Source of the DNA: an uncultured Bacteroides sp.
Lineage (GTDB): Bacteria; Bacteroidota; Bacteroidia; Bacteroidales; Bacteroidaceae
DNA length: 9,555 bases
Direction: 5' to 3'
NCBI GenBank assembly: GCA_947071285.1
Contig: CAMTFK010000176.1
Coordinates: 1-9,555 of the forward strand
The number at the start of each line of letters is the position of its first letter. Position 1 is the first letter of the stretch. A program made the position numbers and the translations under genes. Under the pieces are notes generated by a model that ran no database searches, was not told the origin of the DNA, and saw only the letters and a list, made by a program, of their open reading frames with translations. Shown here in pieces: positions 1 through 6,351 of the stretch.

Positions 1-86
1 ATTTTGTGTGCGAACCGGGTGACTTTGAAGTGATGATAGGTACTGACAGCCGCAATGTGAATAAGGCTTTGTTCACCCTTCATTAA
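1..86 (+). CDS. C-terminal end of a GH3-family beta-glucosidase (partial, 5' end outside window)
   Basis: The frame beginning at base 3 reads FVCEPGDFEVMIGTDSRNV and continues to a TAA stop at 84-86. The pattern of a Pro-Gly turn followed by [F]-[E]-V-x-[IV]-G-x-[DS]-S-R is what is normally seen at the end of the fibronectin type III-like domain that closes many GH3 beta-glucosidases. Only 27 residues are visible, so the catalytic Asp and the substrate-binding domains cannot be checked. The downstream genes suggest a beta-1,2-glucosidase that splits sophorose and longer sophoro-oligosaccharides to glucose, like the characterised B. thetaiotaomicron enzyme BT_3567 (from memory), but that specificity is inference. 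It is separated from the SusC gene by about 850 bp of noncoding DNA, so it may be transcribed separately from the downstream operon. Confidence 0.72.
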   Translation, partial: FVCEPGDFEVMIGTDSRNVNKALFTLH

Positions 87-131
87 TCCCTTTTGATAAT
101 CCTAAAACCCGTTGGCGGAATTAATTCGTTT

Positions 132-361
132 CGGAGCGGTAATGAATGAAATGATGATTACTGAGTATCTTCATTCCCCTCCTCCAGTCGGAGGAGGGGT
201 GCCCAAAGGGCGGGGTGGTAGGTGAGAAAGAAATTCCTTAATATTCTTATTTATAGGTACTTTATTATTTTACCTACCACCTCCCCCTACGGGTACTCCT
301 CCTCCCAGGAGGAGGAGAATTAAGATAGTACTGCTTTATCATTTGCCTCATTTCTATTCCG
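132..361. repeat. Imperfect foldback (REP/MITE-like) element with two GGAGGAGG hairpins
   Basis: The core arms, 173-223 and 271-320, are about 80% identical as inverted copies; both carry the motif GGTGGTAGGT (or its complement) on the inner side and a C/T-rich stem on the outer side. Pairing continues outward in the same register, weaker at about 60%, to roughly 132 and 361. Each arm contains its own hairpin: CCCCTCCTCC at 176-185 pairs perfectly with 190-199 around loop AGTC, and CTCCTCCTCC at 296-305 pairs with 308-317. A small GCCC-AAA-GGGC hairpin lies at 201-211. The 47-nt centre (224-270) is A/T-rich. The architecture resembles bacterial palindromic intergenic repeats, but I cannot name a family. 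Confidence 0.75.
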
Positions 362-431
362 TTTTGAACTCAACAAACGAGCACAAAGCGCCGAATCTGA
401 TTCTCGGTCAGGATGCTGTTTGGACCTCTTT

Positions 432-565
432 CATTGCCTGATCAGATTTTCCTCATTGCCTACTTTTTATTCGTTCCACTATAGTGGTCCGCAAGGGTAA
501 CTATAGTGTTCCTTGCGGATAACTATAGTGTAACACAAGGATAACTATAGTGGAACGAAAAAAGA
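432..565. repeat. 22-nt periodic array of ACTATAGTG cores within an inverted repeat
   Basis: ACTATAGTG occurs four times, at 478-486, 500-508, 522-530 and 544-552, each exactly 22 nt after the last. The first copy sits in the perfect palindrome CCACTATAGTGG (476-487). The sequence between cores also repeats, with GGATA or GGGTA before copies 2-4. The outermost copies belong to a perfect 16-nt inverted repeat (470-485 and 544-559), and CCGCAAGG at 489-496 pairs with CCTTGCGG at 511-518 around copy 2. The same spacing continues upstream: CATTGCCT occurs at 432-439 and 454-461, again 22 nt apart. Weak pairing continues outward (TTGCCTG at 434-440 with CAGGCAA at 589-595). Twenty-two bases is about two helical turns, which would suit a protein bound repeatedly on one face, but a structural repeat element fits as well. 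Confidence 0.8.
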
Positions 566-701
566 ATGCCTAACAAAACAGGTCTTAACAGGCAAGCGGC
601 AGAATAAGAAAAGCCTGTAGGCATCATCTTCTGTATGTGAAGCAAATAGAGATGATTTATTTCTTTTCAGATATGAATTAATTCCGCCAACAGGTTCTTA
701 A

Positions 702-788
702 AGTAAAGTTATACTGAAAGAGTTTTCCAATAAAACTCCGGAACCGGAAGCGGGTAAGGACGATATGGGAACATGGAAACTTTATTAA
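702..788 (+). pseudogene. Possible 3' remnant of a lost gene (about 28 codons plus stop)
   Basis: Between the right arm of the outer inverted repeat (ending at 698) and the SusC leader, one frame is open from 702 to a TAA at 786-788. It reads, in part, KEFSNKTPEPEAGKDDMGTW and ends KLY. The preceding in-frame codon, 699-701, is a stop directly at the repeat boundary, and there is no start codon upstream, so this cannot be an intact gene. The composition (Pro-Glu stretch, charged residues, a single Trp) looks more protein-like than typical A/T-rich intergenic DNA. A stop-free run of this length is nonetheless expected by chance fairly often, so the call is tentative. I do not recognise the family. 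Confidence 0.22.
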
Positions 789-861
789 AAATAAACATCT
801 GATAACTAGTTTGTTCCGACAGAGTGTAGTAGTTATAAAGTAGTACTTTGATAAAGCGTGG

Positions 862-869
862 TACTCTTG
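862..869 (+). promoter_or_regulatory. Weak candidate -7 promoter element for the SusC operon
   Basis: TACTCTTG differs at one position from the Bacteroides -7 consensus TAnnTTTG and lies about 70 nt before the chosen SusC start. A TTTG occurs at 847-850 but only 11 nt upstream, too close for the usual -33 element. A neighbouring TACTTTG at 844-850 is one base short of the consensus. Neither is convincing. Confidence 0.15.
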
Positions 870-939
870 TGGTAGCCTGTTTTTTGACTTAAATCAATTA
901 ATGCTCTACGTTTGCGGAGTAATTTTAAATCAATACAAA

Positions 940-3900
940 ATGAAGAAGAATCTATTAATTACATGTGTGATGTTGCTGTTCGCTGTCGTTTCGATGGCGC
1001 AGAACAAGATTACAGTTTCGGGTGTCATTACTGACAAGACAGGCGAGACTGTTATAGGCGCTTCGGTCCGGGTAAAGGGACAGGAGAATATGGGAACAAT
1101 TACCGATATTGACGGAAAGTACCAGCTTTCGGGCGTGCCGGCCAATGCCACTTTGGTATTCAGCTATATCGGTATGAAAGAGCAGGAAGTGGCACTTAAC
1201 GGTCGTTCCACCGTCAACGTAGCGATGGAAGAAGACAGTCAGCTCATTGACGAAGTGGTTGTAGTAGGTTACGGTAGTGCCAAGAAACGCGATTTGACCG
1301 GTTCTATTGTAACGGTGAAAGCTGCCGACATTGCTTCCAAACCATCTGTTAATCCTTTAGCTTCTATTCAAGGTAAGGTTGCCGGTGTGCAGGTAGTCAA
1401 TACAGGCCGTGCCGGACAAGATCCTGAAATCCGTGTTCGCGGTACGAATTCTATCAACGGTTATACTCCGCTGTATGTAGTCGACGGATTGTTCACCGAT
1501 AATATCAACTATTTGAATACGGCTGATATTGAATCCATGGAAATTCTGAAAGACCCTTCTTCCCTGGCTATTTTTGGTGTACGTGGTGCCAATGGAGTTA
1601 TCATTATCACTACCAAGAAGGCTAAAGAAGGCAAGACTCAGGTCAACATCAACGGTTCGGTAGGTTGGAAGACAGTTACCGACCATGTCAGCCTGACCAA
1701 TGCAGAGCAGTTCAAGATGCTCTATAATGAGCAGCGTATGAACCAGGGCGGTGATCCGTATGACTACACCGTGTGGAATGCAGATACCGACTGGCAGGAT
1801 GAAATGTTCCAGACCGGTTTCCTCACTAACAATACGGTTAGCATTATGGCTTCGGGAGAAAGAAGCAAATTCTATTTAGGTTTGGGATATGTGATGGAAG
1901 AAGGTTCCATTCAAAGTGAAAAGCTGAATAAGTTTACAGTAAACCTGCATAGCGAACATAAAGTAACCGACTTCCTGCGCTTCGGTTTCCAGGTGAACGG
2001 TGTGCGTGCCTTGTATCCTGATGCAAAGGGTGTGGCTTCTGCCCTGAAAGCAGCTCCGATTGCTCCTGTCTATGAGCAGGAAAGCGGTCTACTGCATACA
2101 CTTCCCGACTTCCAACGCGCCCAGGTATGGAATCCGATGATTGAGCCCGTATTGAGAGGTGCTCATAACAAGTCTGCCAATTACCGTATGGCTGGAAATA
2201 TCTATGGTGAACTTGACCTGATGAAGAACCTGACTTTTAAAGCTACTTTCTCTCTGGATTATGCTTCCAACCAGTCACGTTCTTATTCTCCGCTTATCTA
2301 TGTGTACAATCCGGATGTGGAAGGCGGTAAAGAAAGGCTGACGGATAAAGAAAGTGTCAGCCAGTCCAAGTCTACCTCAATGGCTGCACAGTCTGACTAT
2401 GTATTGACCTATATCAACCAGTTCGGCGATCATGGACTGACACTGACGGCCGGTCTTACGACAAACTATAATGAATACTCTGACTTGTCAGGCGGTCGTA
2501 GCCAGTTGCCGGGTTATGGTGTTCCCATTGGCGAAGATGAGGATAAGTGGTGGATTTCTATTATCGACGATCCCACATCAGCAACTAACGGAGCATCCCA
2601 GTACAAGCGTTTCACTATGTCTTATCTGTTCCGTGCGCTGTATAACTATAAAAACCGTTACTTGTTTAATGCCTCTTATCGTCGCGACGGTTCTTCCGTA
2701 TTCAAGAGAACGGGAAATACATGGGATAACTTCTACTCATTCGGTGCCGGTTGGGTAATGAGCGAAGAGGACTTCATGAAGAAACAAAATGTGATTGATT
2801 ATCTGAAGCTGAAAGGCTCGTGGGGAGTTTTGGGAAGTCAGAACACAGGCGGTTCCCGGTATCCGGCTTATCCCAACATCACAAGTTCGGGCTCAGCCGT
2901 CTTCGGTGACAATGTAATCGCAGGTAAGGGACCGGACAAACTGATTTCGCAGACATTGGGCTGGGAACGCAACTACTCATGGGAAGTAGGCTTCGATATG
3001 CACTTGTTGGGTGGCCGCATGCAGTTGTCTCCCGTTTATTACAACAAGACAACGAAAGATTTGCTGACCACTGTTCCCGGGCTTTCCGGTACGGTTCCCG
3101 CATTGCAGAACACAGGTGAGATTCGTAACCGTGGTTTTGAATTGTCGGCATCCTGGAACGATAAAATCGGTGAAGACTGGCGTTATGGCGTTTCTGCCAA
3201 CCTGACTACCATTGATAATAAAGTGATGTCACTGATAAGCAAGGACTATTCCATCATCAACGGTGTTTCCCGTGTGTCCGAAGGTTATCCCATCGGTTAC
3301 TTCTATGGATATAAAGTGGCAGGAGTTTATCAAAACGAGACGGATATTGAAACCTCATTCCCCAATCAGGTAGCTTCTGTGAAACCGGGCGACTTGAAGT
3401 TTGCCGATGTCAATGGCGACGGTATCATCTCAGAGAAAGACCGCACAATGATTGGTAATCCTACTCCTGATTTTACGTATGGCTTTAATGTAAGTCTGGG
3501 CTATAAGAACTTTGATTTGAGTGTGGATATGATGGGAGTTTATGGAAATGAGGTTTATCGCGATTGGGATGGCAGTGCTTATGCACAGTTCAACTATCGC
3601 ACAGAGCGTCTGAACCGCTGGCATGGCGAAGGAACATCCAATTGGGAACCGATTCTTGATCCGTCCCGTTCCGTAAACCTGGAAGCCTCTTCTTACTTCG
3701 TAGAGGACGGCAGTTTCTTCCGCATTCGTAACATCGAGTTGGGTTATACCTTCGATCCCCGTTTGCTGAGCCGCATCAAGTTGCAAGCTTTGCGCATCTA
3801 TGGTAACATCCAGAACCCCAAGACGTGGAGCCGCAACACCGGATATACTCCGGAAGTGGGTGGTAGCGCAACCTCGTTCGGTATTGATGGTGGAGGATAT

Positions 3901-3945
3901 CCGATGCCGGTTGTGTATACCTTGGGCTTTAATTTATCATTCTAA
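940..3945 (+). CDS. SusC/RagA-family TonB-dependent outer-membrane glycan transporter
   Basis: This is the outer-membrane importer of the locus, a TonB-dependent barrel that should work with the SusD-like lipoprotein encoded next. The frame is open from an ATG at 901, but the ATG at 940 is preferred: it gives a clean signal peptide (MKKNLLITCVMLLFAVVSMA, cleavage near AQ-NK) and follows an A-rich stretch, whereas the first 13 residues from 901 would spoil it. The protein is 1001 aa, normal for the family. Numbered from 940: carboxypeptidase-regulatory-like domain about 22-98; TonB box DEVVVVGYG at 104-112; plug domain about 115-228, including the SusC/RagA signature with IESMEILKDPS and GVRGANGVIIITTKK near 196-227; the rest is the barrel, ending in Phe (NLSF). 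No N-terminal STN signalling domain is present, so anti-sigma-factor control is unlikely. The transported glycan is inferred from the downstream enzymes as sophoro-oligosaccharides. Confidence 0.96.
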   Translation: MKKNLLITCVMLLFAVVSMAQNKITVSGVITDKTGETVIGASVRVKGQENMGTITDIDGKYQLSGVPANATLVFSYIGMKEQEVALNGRSTVNVAMEEDSQLIDEVVVVGYGSAKKRDLTGSIVTVKAADIASKPSVNPLASIQGKVAGVQVVNTGRAGQDPEIRVRGTNSINGYTPLYVVDGLFTDNINYLNTADIESMEILKDPSSLAIFGVRGANGVIIITTKKAKEGKTQVNINGSVGWKTVTDHVSLTNAEQFKMLYNEQRMNQGGDPYDYTVWNADTDWQDEMFQTGFLTNNTVSIMASGERSKFYLGLGYVMEEGSIQSEKLNKFTVNLHSEHKVTDFLRFGFQVNGVRALYPDAKGVASALKAAPIAPVYEQESGLLHTLPDFQRAQVWNPMIEPVLRGAHNKSANYRMAGNIYGELDLMKNLTFKATFSLDYASNQSRSYSPLIYVYNPDVEGGKERLTDKESVSQSKSTSMAAQSDYVLTYINQFGDHGLTLTAGLTTNYNEYSDLSGGRSQLPGYGVPIGEDEDKWWISIIDDPTSATNGASQYKRFTMSYLFRALYNYKNRYLFNASYRRDGSSVFKRTGNTWDNFYSFGAGWVMSEEDFMKKQNVIDYLKLKGSWGVLGSQNTGGSRYPAYPNITSSGSAVFGDNVIAGKGPDKLISQTLGWERNYSWEVGFDMHLLGGRMQLSPVYYNKTTKDLLTTVPGLSGTVPALQNTGEIRNRGFELSASWNDKIGEDWRYGVSANLTTIDNKVMSLISKDYSIINGVSRVSEGYPIGYFYGYKVAGVYQNETDIETSFPNQVASVKPGDLKFADVNGDGIISEKDRTMIGNPTPDFTYGFNVSLGYKNFDLSVDMMGVYGNEVYRDWDGSAYAQFNYRTERLNRWHGEGTSNWEPILDPSRSVNLEASSYFVEDGSFFRIRNIELGYTFDPRLLSRIKLQALRIYGNIQNPKTWSRNTGYTPEVGGSATSFGIDGGGYPMPVVYTLGFNLSF

Positions 3946-3977
3946 ACATGAAATCTAATAAAAGAAAGACGATCAGT

Positions 3978-5495
3978 ATGAAAAAGATATTTTATTATAT
4001 AATGGCTTTGGCACTGGGATGTTCTCAGATGTCATGCAGTGACCTGTTAGACCAGAAACCTCAGGGCTCATTGACCGAAGATGACCTGACCGGAGGTACC
4101 TATGAAACACAAATCTTTAATATGTATGCTCTGCTCCGTGGTTATCATATCGTGTCGGGAAACACGGCACTGGCTATTCATGGCATGCGCTCGGAAGATG
4201 CGGAAAAGGGTAGTACATTGTCTGACGGAGCTGCCACGGGAAAGATGTTCGATGACTTTGAATATGCTGCAAGTAACGGCATGATAAAAAGTTACTGGAA
4301 CGCTAACTATACGTTGATTCATAAAGCCAATGATGTATTGGAAGAGATGAAGTCGAACCCGTCATTGACAGGCGGCGACCTGATAAATAAAGGGGAAGCC
4401 CTATTCATGCGTGCTTTCTGCTATTTCAATCTGGTGCGTGCTTTTGGTGAAGTGCCTCTGATTGATTTTAAGGTAGAGACTGTGGCAGATGCCAATATAC
4501 CCAAGTCTTCTGTTGCCCAGATTTACACTTTGATTGATGAAGACCTGAGCAATGCGGAATCTTGTCTGCCGCGCACCTGGGAGGCACAATACGTTGGCCG
4601 TCTTAGCTGGGGAGCAGCCCGCGCTTTGCATGCCCGAACCTACATGATGCGTAATGACTGGAATAATATGCGTGCTGCGGCAGAAGATGTGATTGTTTCC
4701 GGTTTATATAACCTGAATACACCTTACGAAACCATCTTCCGTGAAAAAGGAGAAAACTGTAGTGAGTCTGTCCTGGAACTGCAATGTACTTCTACTACGG
4801 CTCTCCCGGGTTCCAATGATATCGGCAGCCAGTATGCCCAGGTGCAGGGATGCCGTGGAGCCGGCGAATGGAATTTAGGTTGGGGACAACATACTGCTAC
4901 CCAATTATTGGCTGACGCATTTGAAGAAGGTGACCCCCGAAAAGATGAAACCCTGTTGTATTTCATCAAGACGGGAGAAGACCCATCGACCATTCCTGCC
5001 AACAAACCTTATGGTGAAAAGCCGATTGCCAATGCCGACGTGATAGCTAAGTATTTCAATAAGAAAGCATATACTGACCCGGCTTTGCGTACACTGTACA
5101 CAAAGGGCGGATATTGGGTGAACATCCGTCTGATCCGTTACTCTGATGTAGTATTGATGGCTGCGGAAGCAGCTTGCGAAACGGGCGACAAGACTAATGC
5201 GAAGAGATACCTTGAGATGGTGCGCAGCCGTGCCCGCGACACGAACGGCAATATCCTGCCGGAGGTGACTACCGATGACCAGAACGAATTGCGTGAAGCT
5301 ATCCGTCACGAACGCCGGGTTGAGCTGGGCATGGAGTTCGACCGTTTCTACGACCTCGTGCGTTGGGGAATTGCCAAAGAAGTGCTGCATGCTGCCGGAA
5401 AGACCGGTTATCAGGACAAGCACGCATTGTTGCCTCTGCCTCAGGACGAGATTGACAAATCAAACGGTGTATTAGTTCAGAACCCTAATTATTAA
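3978..5495 (+). CDS. SusD/RagB-family outer-membrane glycan-binding lipoprotein
   Basis: This is the extracellular lid-type partner of the preceding SusC-like transporter and should bind the oligosaccharide for import. Starting at the ATG at 3978 gives a 505-aa protein with signal peptide MKKIFYYIMALALGCSQMSC, lipidated probably at Cys20 (followed by SDLLDQKPQG, a typical SusD start). An in-frame ATG at 3948, two bases after the SusC stop, would add ten basic residues (MKSNKRKTIS) and cannot be excluded. The TPR-rich core carries the family pattern GEALFMRAFCYFNLVRAFGE at about 139-158. The C-terminal half has RYSDVVLMAAEAAC, the HERRVELGMEFDRFYDLVRW segment, and the usual ending LLPLPQDEIDKS...NPNY. 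The length is normal. It lies 32 nt after the transporter gene (2 nt with the earlier start), so the two are probably cotranscribed. SusD sequences do not reveal ligand specificity by inspection. Confidence 0.95.
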   Translation: MKKIFYYIMALALGCSQMSCSDLLDQKPQGSLTEDDLTGGTYETQIFNMYALLRGYHIVSGNTALAIHGMRSEDAEKGSTLSDGAATGKMFDDFEYAASNGMIKSYWNANYTLIHKANDVLEEMKSNPSLTGGDLINKGEALFMRAFCYFNLVRAFGEVPLIDFKVETVADANIPKSSVAQIYTLIDEDLSNAESCLPRTWEAQYVGRLSWGAARALHARTYMMRNDWNNMRAAAEDVIVSGLYNLNTPYETIFREKGENCSESVLELQCTSTTALPGSNDIGSQYAQVQGCRGAGEWNLGWGQHTATQLLADAFEEGDPRKDETLLYFIKTGEDPSTIPANKPYGEKPIANADVIAKYFNKKAYTDPALRTLYTKGGYWVNIRLIRYSDVVLMAAEAACETGDKTNAKRYLEMVRSRARDTNGNILPEVTTDDQNELREAIRHERRVELGMEFDRFYDLVRWGIAKEVLHAAGKTGYQDKHALLPLPQDEIDKSNGVLVQNPNY

Positions 5496-5512
5496 TCCAT
5501 ATAGTAACGACC

Positions 5513-6346
5513 ATGAAAAGATATATAAACTTATTGCTGGCCTTCGGTTTGTCGGCATTCACACTGCAATCTTGCTTCCAGGATATGGATCATCCGGCTT
5601 TTGACTATCCGGACAGTTCCGCCGGGAAGGAGTATTCACCAATGAAATTGTTCCTGCCCTTTGAGAATGATATGCGCGATAAAGGCAACTACACCTTTCT
5701 GATGAGCGCCGGTGGAGAAATCACCTATACTGACGGAGTCAACGGACAGGCTTATCAGGGAACGAAAGATTCTTACCTGCTGGCACGTGTTCCTTCTTAC
5801 CTGAACGATACCATACCCGAACTGGGAAGCTGTGCGGTTGCTTTCTGGATGAAAACAACGAGAAACACGTCAGCTTACGGTATTTTCAGTATCCCCAACA
5901 CCAAGACTTTCTGGGGTAATTTCGATATCTACCTGGAAAATACGGGCAGCGAAACCCAGGCTTTCTTCAAGATGCACCTCTATAACTGTACATCGGTGAA
6001 GGACAATGACGAGAGATGGGTGGAGGCTAAGGTTGACAATGTCTTTGGTACTGAATGGGTGCATATGGCATTCGTTTACGACGGGGATAACTCGACGATG
6101 ACGGTTTACCGGAACGGTGAAAGTGCTCTTACAAAGGAGCTTCCCGGATATGGAAAGCTTAAATTCAAAGATTGGGGTACGTTTGCTATCGGAGCATTCC
6201 AGTTCAGCACGAAACCCAGCCTGACGGAAGGTGCAGGTGCACAGAGTTGGGCATCCAATTTCCCGGGACAGTTAGACCAGTTCCGTTTCTACGACAGAGC
6301 TATATCCGCATCCGAGATAAAACAACTTTATTCCGGTAAAGAATAA
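5513..6346 (+). CDS. LamG/concanavalin A-like fold lipoprotein, probable surface glycan-binding protein
   Basis: The 277-aa product has a lipoprotein signal with lipobox LQSC (Cys21), followed by FQDMD. Acidic residues just after the lipidated Cys resemble the Bacteroidetes surface-export signal, so an outward-facing position is likely. From about residue 45 to the end it matches the Laminin_G_3/LamG jelly-roll pattern: LFLPFENDMRDKGNYTF near 46-62, VAFWMKTT at 109-116, EWVHMAFVYDGDNSTMTVYR at 181-200, and the diagnostic ending LDQFRFYDRAISASEIKQLY. It sits where SusE/SusF-type or other surface glycan-binding proteins (SGBPs) usually follow SusD, 17 nt after that gene and 5 nt before the first GH144-like gene. 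Binding of beta-1,2-glucan is inference from position. Catalysis is less likely because I see no glutamate motif of the GH16 type, but LamG folds can accompany enzymes, so this is not certain. Confidence 0.83.
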   Translation: MKRYINLLLAFGLSAFTLQSCFQDMDHPAFDYPDSSAGKEYSPMKLFLPFENDMRDKGNYTFLMSAGGEITYTDGVNGQAYQGTKDSYLLARVPSYLNDTIPELGSCAVAFWMKTTRNTSAYGIFSIPNTKTFWGNFDIYLENTGSETQAFFKMHLYNCTSVKDNDERWVEAKVDNVFGTEWVHMAFVYDGDNSTMTVYRNGESALTKELPGYGKLKFKDWGTFAIGAFQFSTKPSLTEGAGAQSWASNFPGQLDQFRFYDRAISASEIKQLYSGKE

Positions 6347-6351
6347 CAAAC

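Larger units (their letters stand above)
104..698. repeat. Segment bounded by a 24-nt inverted repeat (17 nt perfect)
   Basis: GTTGGCGGAATTAATTC at 111-127 is the exact reverse complement of GAATTAATTCCGCCAAC at 675-691. Extending outward to 104 and 698 gives 24-nt arms with 22 pairs matched (mismatches at 110/692 and 105/697). The enclosed segment is about 550 bp and appears noncoding. A match of this length is most unlikely by chance in under 1 kb. I see no clear target-site duplication flanking 104 and 698. Possible readings are a DNA segment inverted by a site-specific recombinase, the terminal repeats of a non-autonomous element, or remnants of two copies of one repeat in opposite orientation. 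Confidence 0.7.
87..939. other. Long noncoding, repeat-rich intergenic region upstream of the SusC-like gene
   Basis: No convincing complete gene is visible on either strand. The region holds an outer inverted repeat pair (104-127 and 675-698), a large imperfect foldback (132-361), a 22-nt periodic array (432-565), a possible coding remnant (702-788) and, at its 3' end, the promoter and leader of the SusC operon. I searched by eye for the Bacteroides -7 consensus TAnnTTTG. No exact copy was found on either strand of the enclosed segment or in 699-900; near matches are TACTTTTT at 461-468 and TACTCTTG at 862-869. No rho-independent terminator (GC hairpin plus T tract) is evident just after the GH3 stop codon. 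Confidence 0.8.

Noticed and set aside
176..211. Rho-independent terminator for the GH3 gene
   Set aside because: The GC-rich hairpin has no following T tract, starts about 90 nt after the stop codon, and is one of two hairpins of a larger repeat element.
478..552. Bacteroides promoter formed by the TATA in the ACTATAGTG cores
   Set aside because: The cores do not match TAnnTTTG and lack TTTG at the expected upstream distance; the TATA is the centre of a palindrome.
173..565. CRISPR array
   Set aside because: The 22-nt periodic units are too short and the sequence between cores is itself related and palindromic, not unique spacers; no cas genes are present.
901..939. N-terminal extension of the SusC-like protein from the ATG at 901
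   Set aside because: The 13 extra residues (MLYVCGVILNQYK) would precede a complete signal peptide that begins at 940; SusC-family proteins normally start at such a signal.
4905..5423. Minus-strand open frame of about 172 codons inside the SusD gene
   Set aside because: It is antisense to strongly conserved SusD motifs and shows no family resemblance; treated as a shadow.
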